Source: Pseudomonadota bacterium
GTDB lineage: Bacteria > Pseudomonadota > Alphaproteobacteria > Reyranellales > Reyranellaceae
Direction of reading: 5' to 3'
Length of the DNA stretch: 64,000 bases
Assembly: GCA_018242505.1 (NCBI GenBank)
Contig: JAFEBU010000013.1
Coordinates: forward strand, 18,176-82,175
Under the pieces are notes generated by a model, which saw only the letters and a program-made list of their open reading frames with translations, had not been told where the DNA came from and made no database searches. Below, piece by piece: positions 44,602 to 53,278 of this stretch. Positions within the stretch are counted from its first letter, which is position 1, and the number at the start of each line of letters is the position of its first letter. A program made the translations under genes and the position numbers.

Positions 44602-44670
44602 CGGCCCCTACTGAGTGCGTTGTTGTGCGAAGGTTTCCTGGCGGTGGTGCCAGTGCAGCTGCAACAACAA

Positions 44671-47103
44671 TCAGAAGTCCGTAGACAGCGAAATCCAGGC
44701 CGTGCGTGGCATACCGCTGATCACGTAACCGGTCGGATTGGCGATCCAATAGTTGCTGTCGAGCAGGTTCGTGACGTTGGCGCGCAGCACCACCGACTTG
44801 TTCTGAATTGTCATCGCATAGCGCAGGCCGACATCGAGAGTCGCCCAGCTCGGGACCTTCTGGGTGTTGTCGGCGCTGACATAGGCCTCGCTGGTGTAGG
44901 TCGTGCGTGCGATAGCGGTTAGGCCGCGAACGAACGGCGTGTCCCATTCGAAGCCGACATTGGCCTGTATGCCGGGCGCGCCGATCGCGAAGTTGCCATC
45001 GTACTGATGGCCCTGCGTCTTGGTCAGGCGCGGATCGAGGAAGGTCACGCCGCCCAGCGTACGAAGGCCGGACAGGATCTCGCCGAAAAAACTAAACTCG
45101 ATGCCTTGATTGCGCTGCTCACCGTCGATACTGAAGATCTTGGTGACGGGATCGACCACTCCGCTCGGCAGGGTGATCTGGAACGCCGACAGAGTCGCGC
45201 CGAAGCGGCCAAGATCGAGCTTTGCGCCCACCTCGTACTGAGTCGAACGGAATGGCGGGAAGACCGCGTTCGGATTGGCCGCGCCCGCCGGTGGCGGTGT
45301 ACTCGGCGACAGACCTTGGATGTAGCTGCCATAGAATGAGAGCTCTTTCATCGGCTTGACCAAAAGCGCGACCGACGGCGTCACGGCGCCACTGACGAAG
45401 TTTGCGGTTGTCGCACCTGACGTCGGAGAGAAGCTGGACGATTCGATTTGCTGATGACGCATGCCGACAATCAACTGCAGCTTACCATCGACCGCCGAGA
45501 GAGTGTCAGCGATCGCCACGCTCTGCAGCAGGTTGGTGCTTGCGAGTGCCTGCGGGTACGAGGAGAGTGGGGTAAGCCCTGCAAACAGGGCCGGCGCATA
45601 GATGTTGGTCAAATAGTTATTGTAGGTGGTCTGCCCTAGCCATGACGTCTGCTGCAGCAGACTGCCGCTGACAGCGACCTCGTGGATGATCGGTCCGGTC
45701 TCGAATCGGGTTCTGACACCAGCCTGACCAGTAAAGGCTTGCGACCTTCCGGTCTGGAAGGTCGAGGTTGAAGACGCCGACCCATAGTAATCGAGCAAGG
45801 TGGCACCTGGCGCCTCGCGCTTGTCGTAATCGAAGGAATTGGCACCGAATGCGCCGAACACCATTGTATCGGCTGAGATGTCATATTCGGCGCGAAGGAT
45901 GCCGGTGATGCTTTGCGAACGCGCATAGTCAAACGATTGCGCAAGGTTAATTCGGGGATCGGGAGCGACTGGGACCTGGATGCCGGGCACCGGTGTGTAG
46001 CCCCGCGATGCACCCTGCATCCAGTCGTTCTGGTAGATCACGTCAGCGAATAGCCGCAGCTTGTCGCCGCGATAGTCGAGACCGAGCGACGCTGAGCCGT
46101 TGCGCACCCACTGGCGGTCAATCGACGTGTTACCGCCACCGAAGGTGCCATTAAACCGGACACCGTACTCCTTCTGGTCGCCATACCGGCGGCTGGCGTC
46201 AACAAGGCCGCTAAAAACCGAATTGGAGAGATACTCGACGGTGAAGCGCGTCAGAGGATCGTGGGCCGCCCGTTTGGTCACAAGGTTGATGCCACCGCCA
46301 ATACTTCCGCTCGGCGTCATACCGTTGAGAAACGCTGATGGTCCCTTGAGAAGTTCGATGCGTTCTACCGGCGCCGGATTGACTCGAAAGTCTGGCACCA
46401 GTCCATAGAGACCATTGATCGCGATATCGCCATTCTCGACGCGGAAGCCACGGATGGTCAACGCATCATAGCGGTTGCTACTACCGATGGCGGCCCGGAC
46501 TGACGGGTCTGTATTGGTCAGAACCTCAGCAACGCTCTTTGCTTGCTGGTCGCGAATAGTCTTCTCTGTGTAGCTCGCGATACTGAACGGTGTATCCATG
46601 TAGTCCTTGTTGCCGAGCAGGCCGATGCCCGCCCCGCGCGCGACCTGTCCGCCCGCATAGACCGGCGGCAGGTTGTTGACATGCTGACCTGTGACCACGA
46701 CTGTCGGAAGTTGCACGGCATCGCGGCTGCTTGTGTCGGTTGATGACTGCTTCTTTAAGATCACCGTGCCGTCGCTCAGGACGTACGTAAGTCCAGTGCC
46801 GGCGAGAAGCCGCTGCAATGCCTCCGCGGGCGCCATGGTGCCACTCACACCTGAGGTCGACAGACCGCGGATCAGGTCGGTACCGACCGACACCTGCCAA
46901 CCGCTTTGCTGGCCGAACTGCGTCAGGCCACCGGCTAAAGATTGTGCCGAAATATCAAATTGGCGCGCATTCGGTGCGTTTGTGGGTGCTGGTTGGGCCG
47001 AGACATCAAGAGCGATGTTCCCGAAGGCGGCGCCAGCAAAGGCTGCCAGAATCGCAAGGCGCACCCGCCGCCGCGGTCGGGCATGCTGTCTGGCAATCTT
47101 CAT
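44671..47103 (-). CDS. TonB-dependent siderophore receptor with N-terminal signalling domain
   Basis: An outer-membrane receptor of about 810 residues. It has a signal peptide (VRLAILAAFAGAAFGNIALDVSA), then a secretin/TonB short N-terminal domain (FDISAQSLAGGLTQFGQQSG to LSDGTVILKK) that talks to FecR, then the plug (DTPFSIASYTEKTIRDQQAKSVAEVLTNTDPSV, RGFRVENGDIAINGLYGLVP). The barrel ends in the aromatic terminus STDF. ATG 47103 has GGAG upstream. It is the third gene of a FecI-FecR-FecA type set and should import a ferric siderophore or similar chelate. The downstream partner gene is only a remnant. Confidence 0.9.
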   Translation of the reverse strand: MKIARQHARPRRRVRLAILAAFAGAAFGNIALDVSAQPAPTNAPNARQFDISAQSLAGGLTQFGQQSGWQVSVGTDLIRGLSTSGVSGTMAPAEALQRLLAGTGLTYVLSDGTVILKKQSSTDTSSRDAVQLPTVVVTGQHVNNLPPVYAGGQVARGAGIGLLGNKDYMDTPFSIASYTEKTIRDQQAKSVAEVLTNTDPSVRAAIGSSNRYDALTIRGFRVENGDIAINGLYGLVPDFRVNPAPVERIELLKGPSAFLNGMTPSGSIGGGINLVTKRAAHDPLTRFTVEYLSNSVFSGLVDASRRYGDQKEYGVRFNGTFGGGNTSIDRQWVRNGSASLGLDYRGDKLRLFADVIYQNDWMQGASRGYTPVPGIQVPVAPDPRINLAQSFDYARSQSITGILRAEYDISADTMVFGAFGANSFDYDKREAPGATLLDYYGSASSTSTFQTGRSQAFTGQAGVRTRFETGPIIHEVAVSGSLLQQTSWLGQTTYNNYLTNIYAPALFAGLTPLSSYPQALASTNLLQSVAIADTLSAVDGKLQLIVGMRHQQIESSSFSPTSGATTANFVSGAVTPSVALLVKPMKELSFYGSYIQGLSPSTPPPAGAANPNAVFPPFRSTQYEVGAKLDLGRFGATLSAFQITLPSGVVDPVTKIFSIDGEQRNQGIEFSFFGEILSGLRTLGGVTFLDPRLTKTQGHQYDGNFAIGAPGIQANVGFEWDTPFVRGLTAIARTTYTSEAYVSADNTQKVPSWATLDVGLRYAMTIQNKSVVLRANVTNLLDSNYWIANPTGYVISGMPRTAWISLSTDF

Positions 47104-47235
47104 TCGTCGTCTCCGTTCCCTTCGAGGCGGCCTAGCAACTGGGTGCCTCTCGAAAGCGGCCCCTGAGTAGGAGACGACGGACCGGCGCAAATTTTCAGAA
47201 ATAGTCGATCGATGATGATCGTTTCGGAGATGTCC

Positions 47236-48195
47236 CTACGCGCCGGACAGGATCAACAGCCACGGCGTTATCCGATGAACGGTAGCACCTTGTGCCTGCG
47301 CCACAGCGCGCAGTGCTTCGACCGGATTAGAGAGATTGTAAACACCGGTCATGGATCGGCGAGCAAGCTCATCGCCCCGCAAGACAATGATGCCGTTGAA
47401 ATATGGCCGCAGTGCCTCGACGATCTCTGACACCGGCTGGTTTTTGACGATCAGCCGATCCCGCATCCAAGCGCCGATCTCCTCGACGGGCAGATGCCCG
47501 CGCTCAACTGGCTGGCGTGTCGTCGCGCGGATCCAGTCACCAGCCTCCAATCGTTCGGAAGCGGCAGGTTGTGCCTGCACTGCATCAACCTGAACCAGCC
47601 CCTGGTGTACAGCCACGTCGACCCCGCCAGGATCGACTCGCACGTCGAAGGCAGTGCCGAGATCGGTCGCCTTTACGTTCGATGCCTCAACCACGAAAGG
47701 GCGATCCGCTTCATGCGTCACCTCGAAGAAAGCTTCGCCCTTCAGGAGCCGCACACGTCGCGAGGCATCATCAAAGTCAACGCTAATCGCACTCAGCGGT
47801 GCGAGCCGCACCATGCTTCCGTCGGATAGTGCAACGGTTCTCTGCTCCGCCGTGCCCGTCGCGTAGTCAGCAGTCAGTCGCATGACGGCATCAGGGGCAG
47901 CAACGATTACCAGCGCCGCCAAAAGCATGCTGGCGGCCACGCCGGAAACCGCTTGCCAGCGTCGGCGCGGGGCAGCGAAGACAACGGGTCGCCAATCGCC
48001 CGCTTGTTGCAGGTGATCGAGCGCATCGGATGTGCGACAGATCTCGTGCCAATCGACCGCGTGAGCAGGATCCGCTGACAACCACGCGTCGAAGCGCTGG
48101 CGCAGGGCCGCATCGTCTGGAGCCTCGTGCAGAGCAAGCAACCACTCGCTGGCCCTTCGAGGCATCGTCGTCGCCGGATCGCCGGCTGATTCCAT
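47236..48195 (-). CDS. FecR-like anti-sigma/regulator
   Basis: A 319-residue inner-membrane regulator. The cytoplasmic N-terminal domain has PRRASEWLLALHEAPDDAALRQRFDAWLSADPAHAVDW, the single membrane helix lies around AVSGVAASMLLAALVIVAA, and the periplasmic FecR domain has the motif RTVALSDGSMVRLAPLSAISVDF. It receives the signal from the receptor STN domain and controls the sigma factor at 48844. GGGGAGAG precedes the ATG. Confidence 0.92.
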   Translation of the reverse strand: MESAGDPATTMPRRASEWLLALHEAPDDAALRQRFDAWLSADPAHAVDWHEICRTSDALDHLQQAGDWRPVVFAAPRRRWQAVSGVAASMLLAALVIVAAPDAVMRLTADYATGTAEQRTVALSDGSMVRLAPLSAISVDFDDASRRVRLLKGEAFFEVTHEADRPFVVEASNVKATDLGTAFDVRVDPGGVDVAVHQGLVQVDAVQAQPAASERLEAGDWIRATTRQPVERGHLPVEEIGAWMRDRLIVKNQPVSEIVEALRPYFNGIIVLRGDELARRSMTGVYNLSNPVEALRAVAQAQGATVHRITPWLLILSGA

Positions 48196-48310
48196 GGCTC
48201 TCCCCTAAAGCGCCGCTCCTCGGCCCGGCTTTAATCGAGCGGCCTGACGGCCTTCGGTGGGACACTCATAACTAATGAACGACTGGAGAGCATGGATTTT
48301 CAGAGGAAGG

Positions 48311-48844
48311 CTACTGAATCCTGGATGGCCTGCACAGCCGAGCGCGGCAATGTTCGAGCCCGTCGATCACCAAAGTATGTGCCAGCCCTATCGAAATGCC
48401 CAGATGAGTCGCAATCACTTTCAAGGTACAGCCGCCAAAGCGATGCATTTCCAGAGCGATACGCGTGCGTTGCGGGAGTTCAGCGAGTGCAGCCTGCAAA
48501 ATGCGGATCTCTTCCCTATCGGCGACTACCGTCTCCGGCGACGGATGATCTCCAATAAGTTCAGCCATCATCTCCGGCTCGGACGTATCGTAGTATCCAT
48601 CGCGACTCTGGCGTCGTCGGCCGTCGACCGCCAAGTTGCGCACGATACGGTAGAGATACCCTACCGGTTCTTCGATGAGTCTTTTTTCAGACGAACCGGC
48701 GAACCTCAGATAGGCGTCTTGCACGACGTCTTCCGCACTTGCTCGGTCACCCATGATCCGGTTGGCGTAGATCAACAGATCATGCCGATGGACCAGGAAG
48801 AGCTCTAGGTACCGCAGTTTTGACGCACGCTGATACTTCCCCAT
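48311..48844 (-). CDS. FecI-like extracytoplasmic-function sigma factor
   Basis: A sigma-70 ECF factor of about 177 residues. Region 2 reads HRHDLLIYANRIMGDRASAEDVVQDAYLRF and region 4 reads LPQRTRIALEMHRFGGCTLKVIATHLGISIGLAHTLVIDGLEHCRARL. Start ATG 48844 is chosen; longer in-frame starts exist. FecR and the receptor follow on the same strand. The intergenic gap upstream holds two inverted repeats that may bind Fur. Confidence 0.9.
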   Translation of the reverse strand: MGKYQRASKLRYLELFLVHRHDLLIYANRIMGDRASAEDVVQDAYLRFAGSSEKRLIEEPVGYLYRIVRNLAVDGRRRQSRDGYYDTSEPEMMAELIGDHPSPETVVADREEIRILQAALAELPQRTRIALEMHRFGGCTLKVIATHLGISIGLAHTLVIDGLEHCRARLCRPSRIQ

Positions 48845-48975
48845 GGTTCTCGCTGTCGTCGACACACACATACGAATAAACGCTAGTTGCAACTGCTTCG
48901 CAATATCATTATATTCGGAAATGCATTATCAATGGCTGCGATGTGCTGGCGTCTCCTTGCGCTACCGAACAAGTT

Positions 48976-48988
48976 GTTCGAAACGAAC
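48976..48988. promoter_or_regulatory. Perfect inverted repeat GTTCG-AAA-CGAAC
   Basis: A 5-3-5 perfect palindrome in the gap between the sigma-factor gene and the divergent PepSY gene. It is a possible operator; the protein is unknown. Confidence 0.35.
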
Positions 48989-48989
48989 T

Positions 48990-49012
48990 ATGCGAATGAG
49001 AATTGATCGCAT
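48990..49012. promoter_or_regulatory. Inverted repeat, possible iron-regulator box
   Basis: ATGCGA (48990-48995) pairs with TCGCAT (49007-49012), enclosing ATGAGAATTGA, which resembles half of a Fur-type AT-rich box (AATGAGAAT). It is centred between the divergent sigma factor and PepSY genes, where iron control is expected. No proof of binding can be given. Confidence 0.4.
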
Positions 49013-49054
49013 ATTAAAAATTGGGTAGCATACCCTTCGATAAAGGGAGACTCC

Positions 49055-49330
49055 GTGATTAAAGATTTCCTCTTTGCAGTCATCTGCTTCTTCGTGGTGC
49101 TGCCCACGGCAGCTTTCGCTAGGGCGAATTGCAAGGCCAATCCCAAATCCGAATGGATGAGTGAGGCGGACGCCAAGGCCAAACTGGTGGCGCAAGGCTA
49201 CAAGATCGACAAGTTCAAGGTCGACGGAAGCTGCTACGAGATCTATGGCAGCAACGAGGATGGCAAAAAGGTCGAGATCTACTTCGACACCAAGACACTC
49301 GAAGTGGTGAAGGCCGAAGTCAAAGACTGA
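49055..49330 (+). CDS. Small periplasmic PepSY-domain protein
   Basis: A 91-residue secreted protein with a signal peptide (LFAVICFFVVLPTAAFA) and a PepSY-like domain (SEADAKAKLVAQGYKIDKFKVDGSCYEIYG, then VEIYFDTKTLEVVKAEVK). It starts at GTG with AAAGGGAG upstream. It is followed two bases after its stop by the cytochrome b561-like gene. The pair is a common arrangement in Alphaproteobacteria, thought to support periplasmic redox or heme handling, but the role is not settled. Confidence 0.85.
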   Translation: MIKDFLFAVICFFVVLPTAAFARANCKANPKSEWMSEADAKAKLVAQGYKIDKFKVDGSCYEIYGSNEDGKKVEIYFDTKTLEVVKAEVKD

Positions 49331-49332
49331 CC

Positions 49333-49830
49333 TTGCAGGTTTGGGATCCAGTTGTCCGGTTGCTGCACTGGGCACTTGCCGGCCTAGTCTTCTTCGATCT
49401 CGTCTACGACGACGGCGGCTATCGCCATCGTATTGTGGGCTACGCTGCTGCCGTTGTGGTCCTACTGCGGCTCTCATGGGCCACGATCAAGCGATCGCAC
49501 AGCCTCAAACCATCGATTGTCGAGACACGCGTATATTTGCGGCAGCTCATCGCCGGCAAGCCACCACGCTCGAAGGGCCACGACCCGCTTGGGCTTTGGA
49601 TGGTGTGGTTGCTTTGGGTCCTGGTGCTGCTGCTGGGAATCACCGGCTGGATGAGCAGGCTCGACATGTTCTGGGGCGACGAGCGCGTGGAGGGGATGCA
49701 CACCTTTCTCGCCAACATGCTAATGGCGTCGGTGGCCGTACACGTGCTCGCAGTCTGCGCCATGAGCCTCATATGGAAGGAAAATCTGCCTTCCGCCATG
49801 ATAACTGGCCGCAAGCGGGACCACAGCTAG
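49333..49830 (+). CDS. Cytochrome b561-domain membrane protein
   Basis: A 165-residue protein with four membrane helices and four candidate heme ligands (RLLHW near residue 12, RHRIVGY, GMHTFLAN and VAVHVLAV), the usual set for two b-type hemes. A TTG start is used two bases after the PepSY stop. It probably passes electrons between quinone and a periplasmic partner such as the adjacent PepSY protein. Confidence 0.85.
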   Translation: MQVWDPVVRLLHWALAGLVFFDLVYDDGGYRHRIVGYAAAVVVLLRLSWATIKRSHSLKPSIVETRVYLRQLIAGKPPRSKGHDPLGLWMVWLLWVLVLLLGITGWMSRLDMFWGDERVEGMHTFLANMLMASVAVHVLAVCAMSLIWKENLPSAMITGRKRDHS

Positions 49831-49997
49831 ACCTGCTTTGGCGATCAGATCACCTCAGCCTGCATGCTCGATCTTGCAGATGAACTCAAGCTTGGTGCAA
49901 TGCGCGACACGTCTCTTCTAGATGTTTAGTCCTTATTTTTCTGGAGCGGATTGAGGGTGCGCAAACCCAGCAGATCTATCGGATCTCCTCGCTATCG

Positions 49998-50408
49998 CTA
50001 GGGGCTGGAAAGGCCTCTCTCTGCGAACAGCTCCAGTCGATAGTCCAAAAGGCGATAGCCCAAGCGGGCCGCAACTGCCTTGACCAGCGAACCAATAGCA
50101 GCCTCATCAAACTCGAGTATTTTACCGCTCTCGACATCCACCAGATGATCGTGACGCTCGTGCCGGACTCCTTCATAGCGACCTCTGCCGTCGCCGAAGT
50201 CATGTCGGACGACGACGCCGACCTCCGCAAACGTGTTAAGAGTCCTGTAGATTGTGCTGAGAGTCAGTCTGTGCTGTCGGCCCACGCGACGATAAATCTC
50301 AAAGGCATCCGGATGATCGGTCGCCTGCTCAATAACTTCAAGGACGACACGCCTCGCTGGCGTAAATTTCAGTCCATTTTCCCTACAGCGCTGCTCAAAT
50401 CGATCCAT
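49998..50408 (-). CDS. fur: Fur family ferric uptake regulator
   Basis: A 136-residue Fur-type repressor. The winged helix reads LKFTPARRVVLEVIEQATDHPDAFEIYRRV and TLSTIYRTLNTFAEVGVV. The metal site retains the histidine-rich RHERHDHLVDV and ILEF. The CxxC structural-zinc pairs of gamma-proteobacterial Fur are missing, as in alphaproteobacterial Fur/Mur. The ATG at 50408 has GGAGAT upstream and lies two bases after the tonB stop, so it is co-transcribed with exbB-exbD-tonB. Confidence 0.9.
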   Translation of the reverse strand: MDRFEQRCRENGLKFTPARRVVLEVIEQATDHPDAFEIYRRVGRQHRLTLSTIYRTLNTFAEVGVVVRHDFGDGRGRYEGVRHERHDHLVDVESGKILEFDEAAIGSLVKAVAARLGYRLLDYRLELFAERGLSSP

Positions 50409-50410
50409 CT

Positions 50411-51160
50411 TTATCTCCGAAGGAAGAACTGGATGGGAACGACCAGCTCCATGGTCTCGCCTGGCTGGTCGGGTGGGAACGGCGGCATTGGCTGTGCCCG
50501 CTGCAGAAGATCGATCCCCTCCTGGTCGAGACTGGCGATGCCGGATGTGCGTTCCAGCCTCGACATAAGGACACGACCGTCCCGGCTCAGGACGAATCGC
50601 ACGTACACGACGCCCTCTTGGTGGTTGCGCTGTGCGTCGCTCGGGTATCGCTTGTAGCGCTGCAGGTGCCGCATTAGCAGCGCCTGCCAAGTCGGCAGGC
50701 TAGCGGACGGTGGATCGGATGAGACCGCGCCTGATCGAGGCGCCGCCGCCTGTGCGGCTTCAGTGGGCGCAGCCTGCGGCGCCGATTTCTGCGGCTGCGG
50801 AGGCTTCTTCTTCTCGACTTTCCTTTCGCGTGGCTTGGGAGGTGGTTTGAGGTCGACCGGCGGCGGAAGATCCGGCGCGGGCAGCACAACCTCCGCCTGG
50901 AGTGGTGGCGGTTTCAGGTCGACCGGTGGTGGCGGCTCGGGTTCCGGTATCATCTCACTCAGCTCCGGCCCCGGCGGCGCGTCGGTTGGCGCCGCGGCCG
51001 GAGCTTCCGGCAGCGGCGCCAACTCGACCATCACGGCCGCCGGCGGCGGCGCAAACGGTGCGTCGGCGGCAGTAACGCGCAAGGCAAGCACGACCACGAG
51101 CACATGCACGGCGAACACCAACAAGAAAGCGCCGGCCCAGCGTGTAAGCTCGCGCTTCAT
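50411..51160 (-). CDS. tonB: Energy transducer TonB
   Basis: A 249-residue TonB. The N-terminal membrane anchor is GAFLLVFAVHVLVVVLALRV, the periplasmic proline-rich spacer (PEPEPPPPVDLKPPP and KPRERKVEKKKPP) is long, and the C-terminal domain reads YPSDAQRNHQEGVVYVRFVLSRDGRV and ends PIQFFLRR. The start ATG 51160 lies inside the end of exbD. It powers outer-membrane receptors through contact with ExbB/ExbD. Confidence 0.92.
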   Translation of the reverse strand: MKRELTRWAGAFLLVFAVHVLVVVLALRVTAADAPFAPPPAAVMVELAPLPEAPAAAPTDAPPGPELSEMIPEPEPPPPVDLKPPPLQAEVVLPAPDLPPPVDLKPPPKPRERKVEKKKPPQPQKSAPQAAPTEAAQAAAPRSGAVSSDPPSASLPTWQALLMRHLQRYKRYPSDAQRNHQEGVVYVRFVLSRDGRVLMSRLERTSGIASLDQEGIDLLQRAQPMPPFPPDQPGETMELVVPIQFFLRR

Positions 51161-51170
51161 AGGCGCGGCC

Positions 51171-51584
51171 TCACTGCTCCAGCCCGACAAGGGCGATCTT
51201 CAGATAGCCAGCCGCGCGCAGTACGTTCATCGCCTGCATCAGCTCACCGTAAGGCACCGACTTGTCGGCGCGCAGGAAGATGCGTTCCTGTTTGTCGCCA
51301 CTCGTCGCCTGGTCCAGCGCTACCCCCAACGCGTCACGCGCGACGGGTGTGTCCCGGAGTATGAAGGAAAGGTCGCTCTTTACTGTCAGATAGAGTGGCT
51401 TGTCAGGCTTAGGCTTGCGCTCGGCCGTCGACACCGGCAGGTCGACCGGTACATCGACGGTCGCCAGCGGCGCCGCGACCATGAAAATAATGAGAAGCAC
51501 CAGCATCACGTCGATGAACGGCGTGACGTTGATCTCATGGTTCTCCTCCAGCTCGTCGCTGCCGTGATCGAGCTTGACCGACAT
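51171..51584 (-). CDS. exbD: Biopolymer transport protein ExbD
   Basis: A 137-residue inner-membrane protein with the single helix INVTPFIDVMLVLLIIFMVAAPL containing the essential Asp, and a periplasmic domain ending RAAGYLKIALVGLEQ. The ATG at 51584 lies just after the exbB stop, which sits upstream at 51595. The complex with ExbB converts proton flow into TonB motion. Confidence 0.93.
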   Translation of the reverse strand: MSVKLDHGSDELEENHEINVTPFIDVMLVLLIIFMVAAPLATVDVPVDLPVSTAERKPKPDKPLYLTVKSDLSFILRDTPVARDALGVALDQATSGDKQERIFLRADKSVPYGELMQAMNVLRAAGYLKIALVGLEQ

Positions 51585-51594
51585 CGCGTCCCTT

Positions 51595-52524
51595 TCAGGT
51601 CTTTCCGAGATCGCGCGAGACGAGGCGCAGGACGGCTGCCGCGTTATCGCCGACCAATGCACGCACCATCGCGATGCGCCGCGAGAAATGATTGTAGATC
51701 ACGACGGCAGGGATGGCAGCAGCGAGCCCTAAGGCCGTCGCCAGCAGCGCCTCGGCGATGCCCGGCGCCACCACGGCGAGATTCGTCGTCTGCGACCTCG
51801 AGATGCCTATGAAGCTGTTCATGATGCCCCACACCGTTCCGAACAGGCCGACGAACGGTGAGGTCGAGCCGATCGTGGCCAACACGCCGGTGCCGCGCAG
51901 CAGCCGACGCGCCGTCGACGCCTCTAGCCGCTCGAGCCGCGACGCTACGCGCTCCTTCAGCCCTTCGCGGTCGGCGCCGGCCTCGGCCGACAGCGTGATC
52001 TCCGCCCGGGCTACAGCCACTAACGGATCGTCCGGCGCGGCAGCGAGCGTGCGCGCTGTATCGACGATCGCCAGCAGCCGTCGCTGCCGGCGCGCCGCCG
52101 CCTCGACTTCCAGAGCCTTGGCCACGAACACCGTCCAGGTGAGCACCGAGGCGAATGCGAGTCCCACCATCACGGCCTGCACCAAATAGTCGGCCGTCGA
52201 GAACATTCCCCAAACGGACAGGTCTCGCGGAAGGGTCGCCGTACCGGATGTCGGAACAGGTGCCGCTTCTATTTGCGAAGACGACAGCGGGGTAGCGCCG
52301 GACTCGGACGCTGTAGGCGCTTGTGTTGCGGCGCTGGGCGCTGAGGTCGCAGCACTCGGAGTTTCCTGATCAGTACTAGGCACTTGGGGTGCAGTGCTGG
52401 ACTCCGCAGCGCTGGGCGCCTGAGATGTGGCCTTGGGTGCCTGCGTGGCGGCGCTTGGTGCTTGGGCGAGTGCACTGAGCGGCAGCGAAAGAAGAATAGC
52501 GAGAAACGCCAGGAGGAGACGCAT
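51595..52524 (-). CDS. exbB: MotA/TolQ/ExbB proton channel protein ExbB
   Basis: About 309 residues. It has a signal-peptide-like start ([20 protein letters not shown]), a long alanine/proline/serine/threonine-rich periplasmic extension with [13 protein letters not shown] repeats, and then the channel domain ([60 protein letters not shown]). ATG 52524 was preferred over a GTG at 52584 because it begins at the signal peptide. The extension is a known feature of some ExbB proteins but its repeats here are unusually regular. Confidence 0.9.
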   Translation of the reverse strand: MRLLLAFLAILLSLPLSALAQAPSAATQAPKATSQAPSAAESSTAPQVPSTDQETPSAATSAPSAATQAPTASESGATPLSSSQIEAAPVPTSGTATLPRDLSVWGMFSTADYLVQAVMVGLAFASVLTWTVFVAKALEVEAAARRQRRLLAIVDTARTLAAAPDDPLVAVARAEITLSAEAGADREGLKERVASRLERLEASTARRLLRGTGVLATIGSTSPFVGLFGTVWGIMNSFIGISRSQTTNLAVVAPGIAEALLATALGLAAAIPAVVIYNHFSRRIAMVRALVGDNAAAVLRLVSRDLGKT

Positions 52525-52585
52525 GAAATCGATGCCTGCTTCTTGTTCTTCCAGCCCGCTGCATGCCCGGCCAACGGGCTTCACA

Positions 52586-53269
52586 TCAGAGCTCCGCCCA
52601 GTAGCGAATGAGGTTGTGATAGATACTAGTCAGATTACGCACTTCCGGATCGTTACGACCCAGTCGCGTCACCAGCGCTTGAAGGATGTTGTCGAGATCG
52701 AATGTCATGCGGCGCGCATGATTGTCTCGGATCATGCTCTGCAGCCAAAGAAAGGAGCAGATGCGCTCACCATGCGTGACCGGCGTCACCATGTGCAGGC
52801 TTGTCGACGGATAGAGCACAAGGTGCCCTGCCGGCAGCTTGATGGGCGGGGTGTTGCGCGCGCCGTCGATGATCAGCTCGCCACCATCATATTCGTCGGG
52901 CTCGCACAGGAAGAGCGTGACCGAGAGATCGGTGCGAATACGCAGGCCTGTCATGTGATCGCCGCGGACGCAGTTGTCGACATGATCGCCAAAAAACTGG
53001 CCGGGCCTGTAGCGGTTGAAAAGCGGCGGAAAGATGTGCAGGGGCACCGCCGCCGAGATGAAAGTGAGATTCGCGGTCAGCGCGCGAATCACACGCTGGC
53101 CCAGCTTGCGCGCGACCTCCGAGTCAGGCGGTAGTTGCTCGTTCTGCTTCACCTCGGCAGATTGGGCACCCGCGGTGGAGCGCCCGTCTTCCCATTGCTG
53201 GGTCGACATGATGTGGCGGAAGTCCGCCACATCATTCTTGCTCAGGACGTCTGGAATGCAGATCAGCAT
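52586..53269 (-). CDS. piuC: PiuC-type Fe(II)/2-oxoglutarate-dependent hydroxylase
   Basis: A 227-residue PKHD-type hydroxylase. The iron facial triad is visible as [12 protein letters not shown] (HxD) and [13 protein letters not shown] (distal His and the 2-oxoglutarate arginine). Genes of this family sit beside iron receptors (piuA-piuC) and are induced by iron limitation. It starts nine bases after the receptor stop, and its stop overlaps the ExbB upstream start. The protein or siderophore target is unknown. Confidence 0.92.
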   Translation of the reverse strand: MLICIPDVLSKNDVADFRHIMSTQQWEDGRSTAGAQSAEVKQNEQLPPDSEVARKLGQRVIRALTANLTFISAAVPLHIFPPLFNRYRPGQFFGDHVDNCVRGDHMTGLRIRTDLSVTLFLCEPDEYDGGELIIDGARNTPPIKLPAGHLVLYPSTSLHMVTPVTHGERICSFLWLQSMIRDNHARRMTFDLDNILQALVTRLGRNDPEVRNLTSIYHNLIRYWAEL

Positions 53270-53278
53270 TTCACCAGT

